From contig CAMYJJ010000010.1 in assembly GCA_947258735.1 (NCBI GenBank), positions 1 to 28,603 on the forward strand: 28,603 nucleotides of DNA, read 5' to 3'. How positions within the stretch are numbered: position 1 is the stretch's first letter; each line of letters opens with the position of its first letter. The position numbers and the translations under genes are program-made. The DNA is from Thermodesulfovibrionia bacterium (lineage in GTDB: Bacteria > Nitrospirota > Thermodesulfovibrionia > UBA6902). This document shows positions 1 through 8,952 of the stretch, piece by piece. The notes under the pieces were generated by a model that was given only the letters and a program-made list of their open reading frames with translations, was not told where the DNA came from and searched no databases.

Positions 1-141
1 TGCAGAATGCCTGTTAATTCAGATTACGTTATTTGTATCAGGCATGTAATGGTTAAAATCTTTACTACGTATTGATTAATTCTATCAAGACTCAATATGG
101 TATAAGACACTCTTACAGGATTCTATCCATCGCCTTACCCG

Positions 142-3100
142 TCAACTGATATCTGTCCGTGAAAACGGTCTCAACACGTCCTCCAGAATGAGATACATCG
201 ACGGTACGAGCAGAAGGGTAATAAAAGTTGCGAACAATATCCCGAAACCAAGACTTATTGCCATGGGTATGAGAAATTGCGCCTGCATGCTTTTTTCAAG
301 AATAATTGGCGTCAAGCCCAGTGATGTGGTAAGAGAGGTAAGTACAATCGGACGGAATCTCCGCAGGGCAGCTTCTATGATGGCATCCACCATGTTCATC
401 CCTTCCCTTCTCTTTTCATTGGCAAAGTTGACCAGCAGCAGGGAATCATTTACAACAACTCCGGTGAGGGCCACGACGCCAAACATACTGAGAATACTCA
501 GGTTAAAACCCATGACAAGATGCCCCAGTATGGCCCCGACAAATCCAAAGGGAATCGCGGACATGATAATAAAGGGCTGCATATAACTTCTGAATGGAAT
601 GGCCAGAAGGGCATATATAATCAGCAATGACATTGCAAACCCCTTGCCCATACTTGCCATGGAATCCATCCGTTCTTTTTCTTCGCCTTCGAGGTTATAG
701 GTCAACCCGGGAAAGTCATTGACCAGATCATTCAGAACTGTATTTTTCAGGTCCGTATTTATTTCCTCAGCATTGGCTATAGTACTGTCAACACCTGCCG
801 AGACATTAATCACCCTTTTTCTGTCAGTCCTGTTTATCTCGCTGAACCCTCTGCCCTCTTCAACATGGGCGGCACGGCTAAAGGGGACTTCAATGCCATC
901 ACTTATCCGGATACGCATCGATTCAAGGTCGCCCAGACTTTTTCTGTCTTCCTCAGGATACCGGACCATGACCTTGACCTCATTGCGTCCCCGTTGAAGA
1001 CGCAGTGCCTCTGCGCCGTAAAAAGCGGAGCGTATCTGGCGTCCAAGGTCCTGTTCGGTAATGCCCAGCGTGCGGGCCTCAGGTTTAAGTTTAAGCTTCA
1101 GCTCCCGCTTGCCCCGGGTGTAATTATCCTCAATATCACTTACGCCGGGATAAGACCGAAGCGCCTGTTTAATCCTGTCAACTGCACGGGCAAGGACCTC
1201 AAAATCGTCATGGGCAAGCCGTATGTCAATATTTTTTCCGAATCCCACCAGTGAAGACACAAAACTGATTGAGTCAGCACCCGGAATATTACCAACGGCC
1301 TCGCGCCAGGACCGTGCAATATCTGTTGATGCAACACCCCTTTTTTCGGCCTGTGTCAGGAGCAGGGCAACATTGGTAAGGTGCGAGCCTGAAGAACCGC
1401 TTGAACCCATGGGGCTGGCAAATAATGTACTGCCCACAGTTGAATAAATATGGCGGATAACACTGGCCCCCTCCTGAAGATCACTATCATAGTCAGCTAT
1501 CACTTCCTGCGCTTTTCTGACCAGAATCTCCTGTGCTTTGGCTGTCTCTTCAACTGGTGTACCTATCGGCATTTTTAATGTTGCGGTAATAAGGTCACTG
1601 TCAACTTCAGGCATGAATCGAAATTTTATGACACCCCCTCCGACAATTCCGACAACAATGAGAAGCATCGCAAGGGCAATGGCAAGCGTAGTGTATTTGT
1701 TGTCTATGCAGACAGTTAATAATTTTCGGTACGGGCCGGCAACAAAATGTTCGAGTTTTACAGCAAACCGCTCTTTTATCCGTCTCACGTAGCCGTCGGT
1801 TCCGTTTGCAGTACTGACCGGACTCCCAAAACCCAGATGCGCCGGGAGAATCAACAGGGACTCTACCAGAGAAACAAGCAATATGGGTATAACAACGAGG
1901 GGTATTACCCTGATAAACTTCCCCATGGTTCCGCTGACAAAAACAAGCGGCATAAATGCAGCAACAGTGGTAAGCACAGAAAATACGACCGGCCTTCCTA
2001 CTTCTATTGCACCGTCTATGGCTGCATTCATATACGGTTTCTTCATGCCCCGGTGCGTAAAGACATTTTCGCCAACAACAATCGCATCATCCACAACAAT
2101 TCCAAGCCCCAGGATAAAGGCAAATAAAGAGAGCATATTGATTGATACATCAAATGACGGCATCATAAGCAGGGCACCCAGAAATGAAATCGGAATACCC
2201 AGCATTACCCACAGAGCCAGCCGTATCTGCAGAAACAGTCCGAGAATAAGAAAGATAAGGACCAGTCCAATACCTGCATTTTTCAGAAGCAGATTCAGTC
2301 TGCTCCGGTAAATATCTGAAAAATCGTTCCAGACTGCCAGCCCCAGAGAGTCAGGGAGTGAACTTCTTTTTGTTTCGACGTAATCCTTAACGATACTGGA
2401 GATCTCGAGGGGCTTTTGATCTCCAACACGATATACTGCTATCATGGCTGCTGAAAGTCCGTCCAGCCGCGCAAAGTCATCTGTCTCCTGAAAACCGTCA
2501 CGCACATCTGCAATATCTCCAAGTTTCACTTCAGTACCATCCCTGTCTTCCAGGATGATTATGTCTTCATATTCCGTCCCTTTATAGCGTTTTTCCTTGG
2601 TACGGATAAGGACTTCCCCCCCCTTGGATTTCACTGTACCGCCGGGCAGATCAACAGAGGCTTTTTTTACTCTTTCAGCCAGCTGTCCAAGAGTGAGACC
2701 GTAGCGCTGCAATGTCTCTTCTTTTACATCAATTGATATTTCATACGGCCTGACCGCGCGAAGATCGACCTGGGTTATTTCAGGTCTGGAAAGCAGTTCA
2801 TCCCTGATGGCCTCAGCGCGCTCTCTCAGGCTTCGCTCAGGCGCACTTCCGTAAATCATGAGGGACACCACTTCATTCCGGTTTTCTATCTTGGTGATAA
2901 TTGCCTTCTCAGCATCTTCCGGGAATGTGGTAATGCGGTCAACCTCGGCCTTGATATCCTGCAGGATAATGTCGATATCTTCACCGGGAAGCACCTCTGC
3001 ATTTACCAGCCCTACCCCTTCCATGGCAACCGCTTTCACTTCTTTGAGACCGGAAATACTGCTCAGGTTTTCTTCTATCTTCAGAATAATACCGTCCTCC

Positions 3101-3279
3101 ACCTCTTCCGGCCCTGCCCCGGGATACGGAACAGTCACCTGAACAATATCAAAATTTATTTCCGGAAAAACTTCCTGCTTGATCGTATAGGCCATAATCA
3201 GTCCTCCAACAATAAAAATCATCATCAGAAGATTTGCAGCTACATGATTATGTGCCATCCATGTAATCTGGCGGTTCAT
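142..3279 (-). CDS. RND efflux pump inner-membrane subunit (AcrB-like)
   Basis: The 1045-residue product is a proton-driven efflux transporter of the resistance-nodulation-division family, expected to sit as a trimer in the inner membrane and export through the adaptor and channel encoded upstream. The length is typical of the family. A membrane helix lies at about residues 13-33, a large periplasmic loop follows, and hydrophobic blocks recur at about 335-480 and in the last 200 residues. The helix-4 proton-relay pair is present as GIVVDDAIVVGEN (Asp397-Asp398). In the later helix where AcrB carries its relay lysine (GLSAKNA-like), this protein reads TGVVVNDSLLLVNF, so the lysine is absent, as in some RND subfamilies recalled from memory. 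The ATG at 3279 has only a weak AGAAG ribosome site. It is the last gene of the operon, 206 bases after the adaptor, with a heptamer array in that gap. Substrate cannot be told from sequence; hydrophobic compounds are likely. Confidence 0.95.
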   Translation of the reverse strand: MNRQITWMAHNHVAANLLMMIFIVGGLIMAYTIKQEVFPEINFDIVQVTVPYPGAGPEEVEDGIILKIEENLSSISGLKEVKAVAMEGVGLVNAEVLPGEDIDIILQDIKAEVDRITTFPEDAEKAIITKIENRNEVVSLMIYGSAPERSLRERAEAIRDELLSRPEITQVDLRAVRPYEISIDVKEETLQRYGLTLGQLAERVKKASVDLPGGTVKSKGGEVLIRTKEKRYKGTEYEDIIILEDRDGTEVKLGDIADVRDGFQETDDFARLDGLSAAMIAVYRVGDQKPLEISSIVKDYVETKRSSLPDSLGLAVWNDFSDIYRSRLNLLLKNAGIGLVLIFLILGLFLQIRLALWVMLGIPISFLGALLMMPSFDVSINMLSLFAFILGLGIVVDDAIVVGENVFTHRGMKKPYMNAAIDGAIEVGRPVVFSVLTTVAAFMPLVFVSGTMGKFIRVIPLVVIPILLVSLVESLLILPAHLGFGSPVSTANGTDGYVRRIKERFAVKLEHFVAGPYRKLLTVCIDNKYTTLAIALAMLLIVVGIVGGGVIKFRFMPEVDSDLITATLKMPIGTPVEETAKAQEILVRKAQEVIADYDSDLQEGASVIRHIYSTVGSTLFASPMGSSGSSGSHLTNVALLLTQAEKRGVASTDIARSWREAVGNIPGADSISFVSSLVGFGKNIDIRLAHDDFEVLARAVDRIKQALRSYPGVSDIEDNYTRGKRELKLKLKPEARTLGITEQDLGRQIRSAFYGAEALRLQRGRNEVKVMVRYPEEDRKSLGDLESMRIRISDGIEVPFSRAAHVEEGRGFSEINRTDRKRVINVSAGVDSTIANAEEINTDLKNTVLNDLVNDFPGLTYNLEGEEKERMDSMASMGKGFAMSLLIIYALLAIPFRSYMQPFIIMSAIPFGFVGAILGHLVMGFNLSILSMFGVVALTGVVVNDSLLLVNFANEKRREGMNMVDAIIEAALRRFRPIVLTSLTTSLGLTPIILEKSMQAQFLIPMAISLGFGILFATFITLLLVPSMYLILEDVLRPFSRTDIS

Positions 3280-3354
3280 TCTTCTATCATCCAGTACATA
3301 ATTATTAGTTTTGTCCTATTCCTTTTCATTCATCGGCGAAACATAACATATTGC

Positions 3355-3389
3355 GTGACAGGTAACGGGTGACGCGTAACACGTGACAG
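3355..3389 (+). repeat. Five-unit heptamer array GTRACNN
   Basis: Five heptamers abut without gaps on the plus strand: GTGACAG, GTAACGG, GTGACGC, GTAACAC, GTGACAG. They share the core GTRAC with two variable end bases. The array faces the larger minus-strand array at 3399-3489, so the two could pair in part. It lies in the untranslated gap between the adaptor and RND genes. Confidence 0.85.
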
Positions 3390-3398
3390 GATAAAAAC

Positions 3399-3489
3399 AG
3401 GCTACGCATAACTCATTACTCATTACTCATTACTCATTACTCATTACTCATTACCCATTACCCATTACCCATTACGCTTCACACGTCAC
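3399..3489 (-). repeat. Thirteen-unit heptamer array GTAATGR/GTGANNN
   Basis: Read on the minus strand, thirteen heptamers abut: GTGACGT, GTGAAGC, three GTAATGG, six GTAATGA, then degenerate GTTATGC and GTAGCCT. The first unit contains the TGA stop codon of the adaptor gene (3486-3488), so the array begins inside the coding sequence. The runs of identical units suggest slippage or recombination. It could affect message stability or pump expression relative to the adaptor, but nothing in the sequence proves a function. Confidence 0.9.
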
Positions 3490-4655
3490 GGCCTTCTCAG
3501 TTTCATCCCGTCTGCCGCGCCGGAAATATTGGTCATGACAATCATGTCTCCATTATTAAGACCCTTGTCGATAATTACTGCATCACTTTCTACCTTCAGA
3601 GCACTGACTTCTATTATCCTCATTTTATTATCCTTATCCATTATCCAGACTGTTGCGTTGTCACGGAATGCAGATCTTGGAATTTTATAAACACCCTGGA
3701 GTTTTTTTCCCATCATATGGACTTCAACAAATGATCCGGATGCAAGGGAGACATAACCGGTATTTTTTTTCTTGTCCAGCCCATACGGGTCCTTGACCTC
3801 AACGATGATATCCATCATTCTTGTCCTGCTGTCGACCTCACCTGAAGACCGGATAACATGCCCATGCCATGCATAAGCTTCATTTCCAATATCAATGTGG
3901 ACTGATGCTTCAGCCCCATTCTGCTGCTCACCATAACCGGGTATTTCAAGCCACCGCATCTCATCTGCCGACAGGGGAACAGCAATTTCAGCACTGTCAG
4001 TGCCAGACAGAACAGCAACACTGCTGCCTGATCTTACAAACTGTCCTGGATCAACATTTTCAGATTTTATGCGTGCATTAAAGGGGGCTTTTATATTTGT
4101 CCTCTTCAGATTAATTTTGGCCTGTTCAAGCTGTGCATTTGCAGAAGCAAAAGCAGCCCTGGCGCTTTTCAGCTGGGGCTCATAGACCACCAAAGGATTG
4201 GGAGGGGCACCGCTGTCACTGTTTAACCGTTCCCACTCAGTGCGTGCTATTCTAGCCTGGCTCTCCATTGTTGCCAGATCATATGCAGCCTTTGCCTTTG
4301 CTGACTCTGCCTGCTCAACAGCAAGCCGGTAATCAACATCTTCTATCTCAAAAAGAGTTTCTCCTTTTCTGAAAAAACCTCCTACCACCAGAGAGGGTGA
4401 CACGGAAATCACGCTGCCGCTTACCTGGGGAATGATGGATACCTCCCTTGATGCTTCAACTGTGCCTGTACCTCTTACCGTAATGCTGATATTCTGTTTT
4501 TCCGCCTTTAAAACCTCAACGAGTATGCCGGGATCTTCATTGACTTCCCTGACCGGGGCCTGACGTCTGGCGATCATTGTCTTCATTATGACAGCGCCAA
4601 GCACAATAATAATAATAGGGACTACTATTTTTAAGAATTTATTTTTCTTGCTCAT
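3486..4655 (-). CDS. RND periplasmic adaptor (membrane fusion protein)
   Basis: The 389-residue product is the periplasmic adaptor linking the RND pump to the outer-membrane channel. An uncleaved or signal-anchor helix is seen at residues 9-27, after a lysine-rich start. A first lipoyl half (about 70-110, with VSGSVISVSPSLVVGG) is followed by an alanine-rich alpha-hairpin (about 110-185), the second lipoyl half (TNIKAPFNARIKSENVDPGQFV), a beta-barrel and a membrane-proximal domain ending NISGAADGMKLRRP. These are the standard HlyD/AcrA-type parts and the length is usual. The ATG at 4655 follows AGAGG about eight bases upstream. The gene sits 103 bases after the channel gene and before the pump, on the same strand. 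Its stop codon lies within the first heptamer of the downstream repeat array. Confidence 0.93.
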   Translation of the reverse strand: MSKKNKFLKIVVPIIIIVLGAVIMKTMIARRQAPVREVNEDPGILVEVLKAEKQNISITVRGTGTVEASREVSIIPQVSGSVISVSPSLVVGGFFRKGETLFEIEDVDYRLAVEQAESAKAKAAYDLATMESQARIARTEWERLNSDSGAPPNPLVVYEPQLKSARAAFASANAQLEQAKINLKRTNIKAPFNARIKSENVDPGQFVRSGSSVAVLSGTDSAEIAVPLSADEMRWLEIPGYGEQQNGAEASVHIDIGNEAYAWHGHVIRSSGEVDSRTRMMDIIVEVKDPYGLDKKKNTGYVSLASGSFVEVHMMGKKLQGVYKIPRSAFRDNATVWIMDKDNKMRIIEVSALKVESDAVIIDKGLNNGDMIVMTNISGAADGMKLRRP

Positions 4656-4758
4656 TGGTTATTCCTCTGTCTATTCATAAGTTCAAAGTGGAACGTTAAA
4701 TTTAAAAACATGAGTTAATTATTAATATTTTTTTCTCCAGTTATTTGCTTTTTAATAT

Positions 4759-6138
4759 TTAATTTTTATCTATCTTATTCACCCAGGTCCCCCCGAGGGA
4801 GCGGGCAAGCTGGATATTATCAGAAATAAGCTGCCTCTTTGCCTTCAATAAACTGCTCTCGGCATTAAAAAGTCCAAGCTGCTCAGTAAGAACAGGCAGG
4901 TAATCACTGAGCCCCTGTAAGTATCTCTCAAGAGCCAGGCGATGGGAATTTTGTGAAGCATTTACCTGATCACCCAACATATCGATCCGTTTTCTTGAAG
5001 CATGTATTCTGGCCAGTGCGTCTTCAACCTCCCTGAAGGCGTTCAGAATAGACTGATGATATACTGCCAGTTGACCTCTGAATTCAGCTTCTGCACGATC
5101 CACTTCTGCCTTTCTTCTGTTTCCGTCAAAAATCGGCTGGGCAATCTGCAGCAGAGCGCTCCATAAAATATTGGGAGAATCGAGGATCGTTGCCACTTCG
5201 TCACTTGCACCTCCATAGCTTCCAACGAGGTTAAAAGAAGGGAACCTCTCTGCAATAGCGGTGCTGATCCTTTCATTACTTGCTTTAAGTTTCATGAGGG
5301 AAGAAATGATATCAGGCCTGTTCATGAGAAGTTGTGAAGGCAGGCCTGTCTGTATTTCAGGTGAATTGATCAAATTCTTATTATTACCGGCTATTTCTTT
5401 ATCAGGAAACCGCCCAATAATGACAGACAGGGCATTCAAAGTAACAGCCAGGTTTGACTCAAACACCGGTCTCTGGGCCTTTGCTGCCGCCAGGTTCTGC
5501 CTTGACTGGTAAAGGTCTATTGAGGGGACCAATCCTTCCTTATACCGGCGTTCTACTCTTTCAAGGGTGTCCTGAAATGATGCTATGGTGTTATCAGACA
5601 AAGCAAGTTGTGCATGCTGTTCAACAGCCTGGTAATAAAGTTCTGCCACCTGCGCCGTTATACTTATGTATAAGGCCTTAAGGTTTTGTTCTGTTGCCAG
5701 CATATCAAAACGGGCCGCATGTGTGGCTGAGTCCACTTTTTTCCACAGGTCTATCTCATAGCCTGCTCTTGTTGAGAGAGAATAAGCAGCAGAAGCTGCA
5801 GCACCAGATATGCCTGCCTGCCGGATCCTGCCCCCTGAACCTTCAATGCTTATATTGGGCAGTTGGGCAGATCCGGTTTTTTCCAATATTGAAATCGACT
5901 GCTGAAGACGTTCATAGGCCTGCACCAACTCAAGATTATGCTGAAACGCCTCCTCCATTAAATAATCCAGCCTGTCATCGCCAAACCGTTTCCACCATCG
6001 TTCTTCAGGAGTGTGTTCACCAGTCTGATGAGAGAATGTGGACGGTATCTCAAGAACAGGTCCCTTTATCTCGGATTTATGTACTGAACACCCCGTTAAA
6101 ATGACAGTAATAACGATTATACATATTGTATTTTTCAT
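4759..6138 (-). CDS. Outer-membrane efflux channel lipoprotein (NodT/OprM family)
   Basis: The 459-residue product is a TolC-like outer-membrane factor forming the exit duct of the efflux complex. The N-terminus is a lipoprotein signal with lipobox LTGC, putting the lipidated cysteine at residue 17. The segment EERWWKRFGDDRLDYLMEEA is typical of NodT-type lipoprotein channels, and two OEP repeats follow, each with long coiled helices; RYKEGLVPSIDLYQSRQNLA and RYLQGLSDYLPVLTEQLGL are the equivalent repeat motifs. Length fits the family. The start at 6138 lies seven bases after the regulator's stop, with GAAGG inside the regulator's last codons, indicating coupled translation. A channel gene placed before the adaptor and pump is less common than adaptor-pump-channel. 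Confidence 0.93.
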   Translation of the reverse strand: MKNTICIIVITVILTGCSVHKSEIKGPVLEIPSTFSHQTGEHTPEERWWKRFGDDRLDYLMEEAFQHNLELVQAYERLQQSISILEKTGSAQLPNISIEGSGGRIRQAGISGAAASAAYSLSTRAGYEIDLWKKVDSATHAARFDMLATEQNLKALYISITAQVAELYYQAVEQHAQLALSDNTIASFQDTLERVERRYKEGLVPSIDLYQSRQNLAAAKAQRPVFESNLAVTLNALSVIIGRFPDKEIAGNNKNLINSPEIQTGLPSQLLMNRPDIISSLMKLKASNERISTAIAERFPSFNLVGSYGGASDEVATILDSPNILWSALLQIAQPIFDGNRRKAEVDRAEAEFRGQLAVYHQSILNAFREVEDALARIHASRKRIDMLGDQVNASQNSHRLALERYLQGLSDYLPVLTEQLGLFNAESSLLKAKRQLISDNIQLARSLGGTWVNKIDKN

Positions 6139-6145
6139 TTCGCCT

Positions 6146-6796
6146 TCATCCCTTCGCCTTCATCCCTGCAGTTACGTACGGCAGCATAAGACCAATTAAT
6201 GAATCAGCATCCATATCAGTGTTCATTTTCTTAAACTCTGTATTTATATGTCCGCATATATGCATGGTGTGAAAAAGCGCCCCCAGGGTGAAATGCAGCC
6301 GCCAAAAAATAATATCCCTGGAATGCTCAGTTAATGATCTGCAGGCAGTTTCATGGAGCAGGGTAAACAGAGGCTTAATATATCTCACAAACACATCTCT
6401 TACGGTATTGTCAGGATCCGTGAAAGACCTGCCTATAAAGGTGAAGAAATGTTCTGCCCCCGGGCTGGATTCCCTGAAATTCAAGGTAGGTTCGATAAAT
6501 GCAGACAATACCGACTTTATATCAGGATGCTTTCCTTTTTTTTCTGCCTCTGCCTTTACCTCTTCCAGTCTTCTTTTTCTTATACTGTTTAATGGCAACA
6601 GCCTTCGCTTAATCACTTCTTCAACAAGTGCTTTTTTGGAACCAAAGTGATAATTCACCGCAGCAAGATTGACCCGCGCCCTGCTGGTGATCTCTCTGAG
6701 CGATGTTCCTCTGTACCCGTTCCGGGCAAACAGATATTCCGCTGCATCAAGAATGCTCTGTTTTGTATCACTCTGTACCCCTTTTTGCTTATTCAT
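6146..6796 (-). CDS. TetR/AcrR-family regulator of the efflux operon
   Basis: The 216-residue product has a TetR helix-turn-helix at residues 14-56 (ILDAAEYLFARNGYRGTSLR, then VNLAAVNYHFGSKKALVEEV) and a helical ligand domain. The C-terminal part, with RDVFVRYIKPLFTLLHE and FWRLHFTLGALFHTMH, resembles the CecR/YbiH-type (formerly DUF1956) branch, some members of which control drug efflux; this assignment is from memory. It is the first gene of the efflux operon and very probably a repressor of its own promoter, because a palindromic operator overlaps that promoter directly upstream. The ATG at 6796 has no visible Shine-Dalgarno sequence and lies only a few bases beyond the predicted transcription start, so the message may be leaderless. 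Inducer unknown. Confidence 0.92.
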   Translation of the reverse strand: MNKQKGVQSDTKQSILDAAEYLFARNGYRGTSLREITSRARVNLAAVNYHFGSKKALVEEVIKRRLLPLNSIRKRRLEEVKAEAEKKGKHPDIKSVLSAFIEPTLNFRESSPGAEHFFTFIGRSFTDPDNTVRDVFVRYIKPLFTLLHETACRSLTEHSRDIIFWRLHFTLGALFHTMHICGHINTEFKKMNTDMDADSLIGLMLPYVTAGMKAKG

Positions 6797-6802
6797 ACAA
6801 TT

Positions 6803-6824
6803 AATTTAAACACTTGTTTGAATT
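6803..6824. promoter_or_regulatory. Palindromic TetR-type operator
   Basis: A 22-base near-perfect palindrome has arms AATTTAAACA and TGTTTGAATT around a central CT, with nine of ten arm positions complementary. It covers the spacer and the -10 element of the promoter, the classic position for a TetR-family repressor acting on its own operon. Binding by this regulator is inferred from position and symmetry only. Confidence 0.65.
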
Positions 6825-6832
6825 AAAGTCAA
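6804..6832 (-). promoter_or_regulatory. Promoter of the efflux operon
   Basis: On the minus strand, TTGACT (6827-6832) is separated by 17 bases from TTAAAT (6804-6809), a reasonable sigma-70-type pair. The predicted start of transcription is near 6797, next to the ATG at 6796. No alternative is obvious in the 113-base gap. Confidence 0.55.
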
Positions 6833-6909
6833 TATAACGCTGTTTCTTCATGTCGCAGCAAAGGGGGAAGTATTATGGATTGGGGAACAATAAATTATGA
6901 TATGTTAAT

Positions 6910-8706
6910 TTATTTGCAAACGGATTCATGGCCGGCACACCTGCTCTTAATAAATGACCCGGCTTCTTCTGCATCCAGAGGCCTTGAGAATAAATATCCC
7001 TGCGCATAGACACATCCCAGTTTCTTTATTTCCAATAACTGATCCTGTGTTTCGATTCCTTCAGCTATCACACGCATATCCAGGTTAGATGCAAGATTGA
7101 TAATTGATCGGACGATTTCCATGTTCGTCTTAACATTCATCATGTTATCTACAAAGGATTTATCAATCTTCAGGGCATCAGCCGGGAATTTTCCCAGATA
7201 ACTTAATGATGAATACCCCGTACCAAAATCATCGATATATATTTCAATATGCAAGTCTCTCAGTTGCATCATTTTAAATGCAGATTCTTCAGGCTGTTCC
7301 ATGATTACGCTTTCAGTAATTTCAAGACAGATGCTGGACGGGTCAATGTCAGTTTTCACAATAGCCTCCTTGATCTGCTCAATGAAATCCGGCTGCAAAA
7401 ACTGTTTACTGGAAATATTGACACTTATTTTCAGGGGTTGATTCATGGGAAATTGCTCATGCCAAGCTTTCATCTGACGAAAAGCCTCATAAAGCACCCA
7501 TTGACCAACAGGTAATATAAGGCCTGTCTCTTCAGCCACGGGAATAAAATCCAATGGAGGGACTAACCCGCTATCGGGATGCTTCCATCGAATCAGGGCT
7601 TCGAAACCATATAATGTATCATTGGTCGTATATACCACCGGTTGAAAATGAAGTAAAAACTCTTTGCGCTCAAGCGCTCTTCGAAGGTCCGTGTCCAGTT
7701 TCAGGAATTTTGCCACCTGCTGGTGCATCGTAGCATCAAATACAATATGGCGTGCCCTGCCAAGTGACTTTGCCTTATACATGGCAGTGTCAGCGTCACG
7801 TATGATATCGTCAGGTTGGCTGTAATCAGAATTACTGAAAGCAATTCCGATGCTGACAGACGAGTACACCTCACGCTTATCCGGATAAAAGGGTGTCTGG
7901 AATATTTCATAAATGCGGTCAACAACAGGGACAACCGTATTTACATGTACGATATCATCGAGAAGGATCGCAAACTCATCTCCTCCAAGTCGCGCAAACG
8001 TATCATTGGCGCGTATACAGGCCTGAAGGGTTTGTGTAATTTCAATCAAAAGCTGGTCACCTGTCAAATGCCCGAGACTGTCATTTATGTTTTTAAAATG
8101 ATCAATATCCAAAAACAGGATAGCAAACAAATACTCCGGGTTTCTGAGTGAACGGGCATGGGCTACTTTCAGGAGCTCCTTGAACATGGCCCGGTTGGGC
8201 AGATTCGTCAGCGAATCGTGATATGCCATATGCTTAATATGTTCTCCCGCATACTCACATTCTATTAATTTTTGTTCAAGCAATATATTGTTTTCTTCAA
8301 GCTTTTTATGTAAATCTCTTTTTTCCTGCTGTTCATTAAACAGCTGCACTGCCTGCTTTACTATTATTTTAAGTTCCCTGTCATTCCATGGTTTCGTGAT
8401 ATAGCGATGCACATTCCCCTTGTTTGTGGCTGAGAGAATGGAATCACTGTCAGAAAACACTGACAATACGAGACGAATGATGTGCGGATCGCTTTGTTCA
8501 ATTTCTTTCAGTAACGTTAGTCCGTCCATTTTCGGCATTCCGAGATCAACGACAACAGCATGTACATCTCTCCTTTTCAGTATAGCAAGCGCATCCTCTC
8601 CACTTTCGGCAAAAAGGATATCATAGGGTTCGTCAATCATTACCCTTTTGATTGCGCTTAATACATCCGGCTCATCGTCAACAAACAGAACTGACCGCTT
8701 TTCCAC
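6910..8706 (-). CDS. Response regulator with GGDEF and EAL domains
   Basis: The 598-residue cytoplasmic protein can in principle both make and degrade cyclic-di-GMP under control of a phosphorylated receiver. REC (1-125) has the acidic pair Asp10-Asp11, phospho-acceptor Asp54 in VVVDLGMPKMDG, and Lys105 in YITKPW. A short coiled segment (about 125-160) leads into GGDEF (160-325) with an intact GGDEF at 241-245 and an RxxD inhibitory site at 232-235. The EAL domain (340-590) keeps EAL (369-371), EITES, DDFGTGYSS (492-500), LKID and AEGIET (548-553), so both active sites look complete. The start is a GTG at 8706 preceded by AAGGAGG five bases upstream, which decides the start. No cognate histidine kinase is adjacent. 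It is separated from the regulator by 113 bases and is probably its own transcript. Confidence 0.96.
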   Translation of the reverse strand: MEKRSVLFVDDEPDVLSAIKRVMIDEPYDILFAESGEDALAILKRRDVHAVVVDLGMPKMDGLTLLKEIEQSDPHIIRLVLSVFSDSDSILSATNKGNVHRYITKPWNDRELKIIVKQAVQLFNEQQEKRDLHKKLEENNILLEQKLIECEYAGEHIKHMAYHDSLTNLPNRAMFKELLKVAHARSLRNPEYLFAILFLDIDHFKNINDSLGHLTGDQLLIEITQTLQACIRANDTFARLGGDEFAILLDDIVHVNTVVPVVDRIYEIFQTPFYPDKREVYSSVSIGIAFSNSDYSQPDDIIRDADTAMYKAKSLGRARHIVFDATMHQQVAKFLKLDTDLRRALERKEFLLHFQPVVYTTNDTLYGFEALIRWKHPDSGLVPPLDFIPVAEETGLILPVGQWVLYEAFRQMKAWHEQFPMNQPLKISVNISSKQFLQPDFIEQIKEAIVKTDIDPSSICLEITESVIMEQPEESAFKMMQLRDLHIEIYIDDFGTGYSSLSYLGKFPADALKIDKSFVDNMMNVKTNMEIVRSIINLASNLDMRVIAEGIETQDQLLEIKKLGCVYAQGYLFSRPLDAEEAGSFIKSRCAGHESVCK

Positions 8707-8794
8707 TTACTCCTCCTTAATTATTAACATGTACTCTGCTCTATATATCGGATATAAACCATAAGTTCCAAATAGTATTTTTTCTTTATTTTAT

Positions 8795-8811
8795 ATGGGG
8801 GTTATCCCCAT
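8795..8811. other. Small GC hairpin in a 246-base gap
   Basis: ATGGGG (8795-8800) pairs with CCCCAT (8806-8811), with an extra G-T wobble pair closing a TTA loop. It lies between the transferase stop and the GGDEF-EAL start. No T-run follows on the minus strand (an A-rich stretch does), so it is not a convincing intrinsic terminator. The rest of the gap shows no coding potential. Confidence 0.3.
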
Positions 8812-8952
8812 GCCTGTATACATTTCATACATTGATCCAAAATGGCGTGCATATAACTGCAGCATATCGTCACTATCAGGACTCCCTGTCAATGATTGAT
8901 AAAAGGCGGGTATCCTCAGTCTGAAACATCAGGAAGTAATCAGGATAACAAA

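Noticed and set aside
1..141. Terminator or gene start at the left edge
   Set aside because: Only a weak inverted pair ATGCCTG/CAGGCAT with a long loop is seen; no T-run and no coding frame.
865..1254. 129-codon open frame on the plus strand within the RND pump gene
   Set aside because: It lies antisense to a well-conserved pump sequence, has no ribosome site and no recognisable features; a shadow of the real gene.
1747..2311. Overlapping plus-strand open frames of 126 and 142 codons
   Set aside because: Antisense to the membrane helices of the RND pump; hydrophobic-helix codons often leave open frames on the other strand.
3355..3489. CRISPR array
   Set aside because: The units are contiguous heptamers with no spacers.
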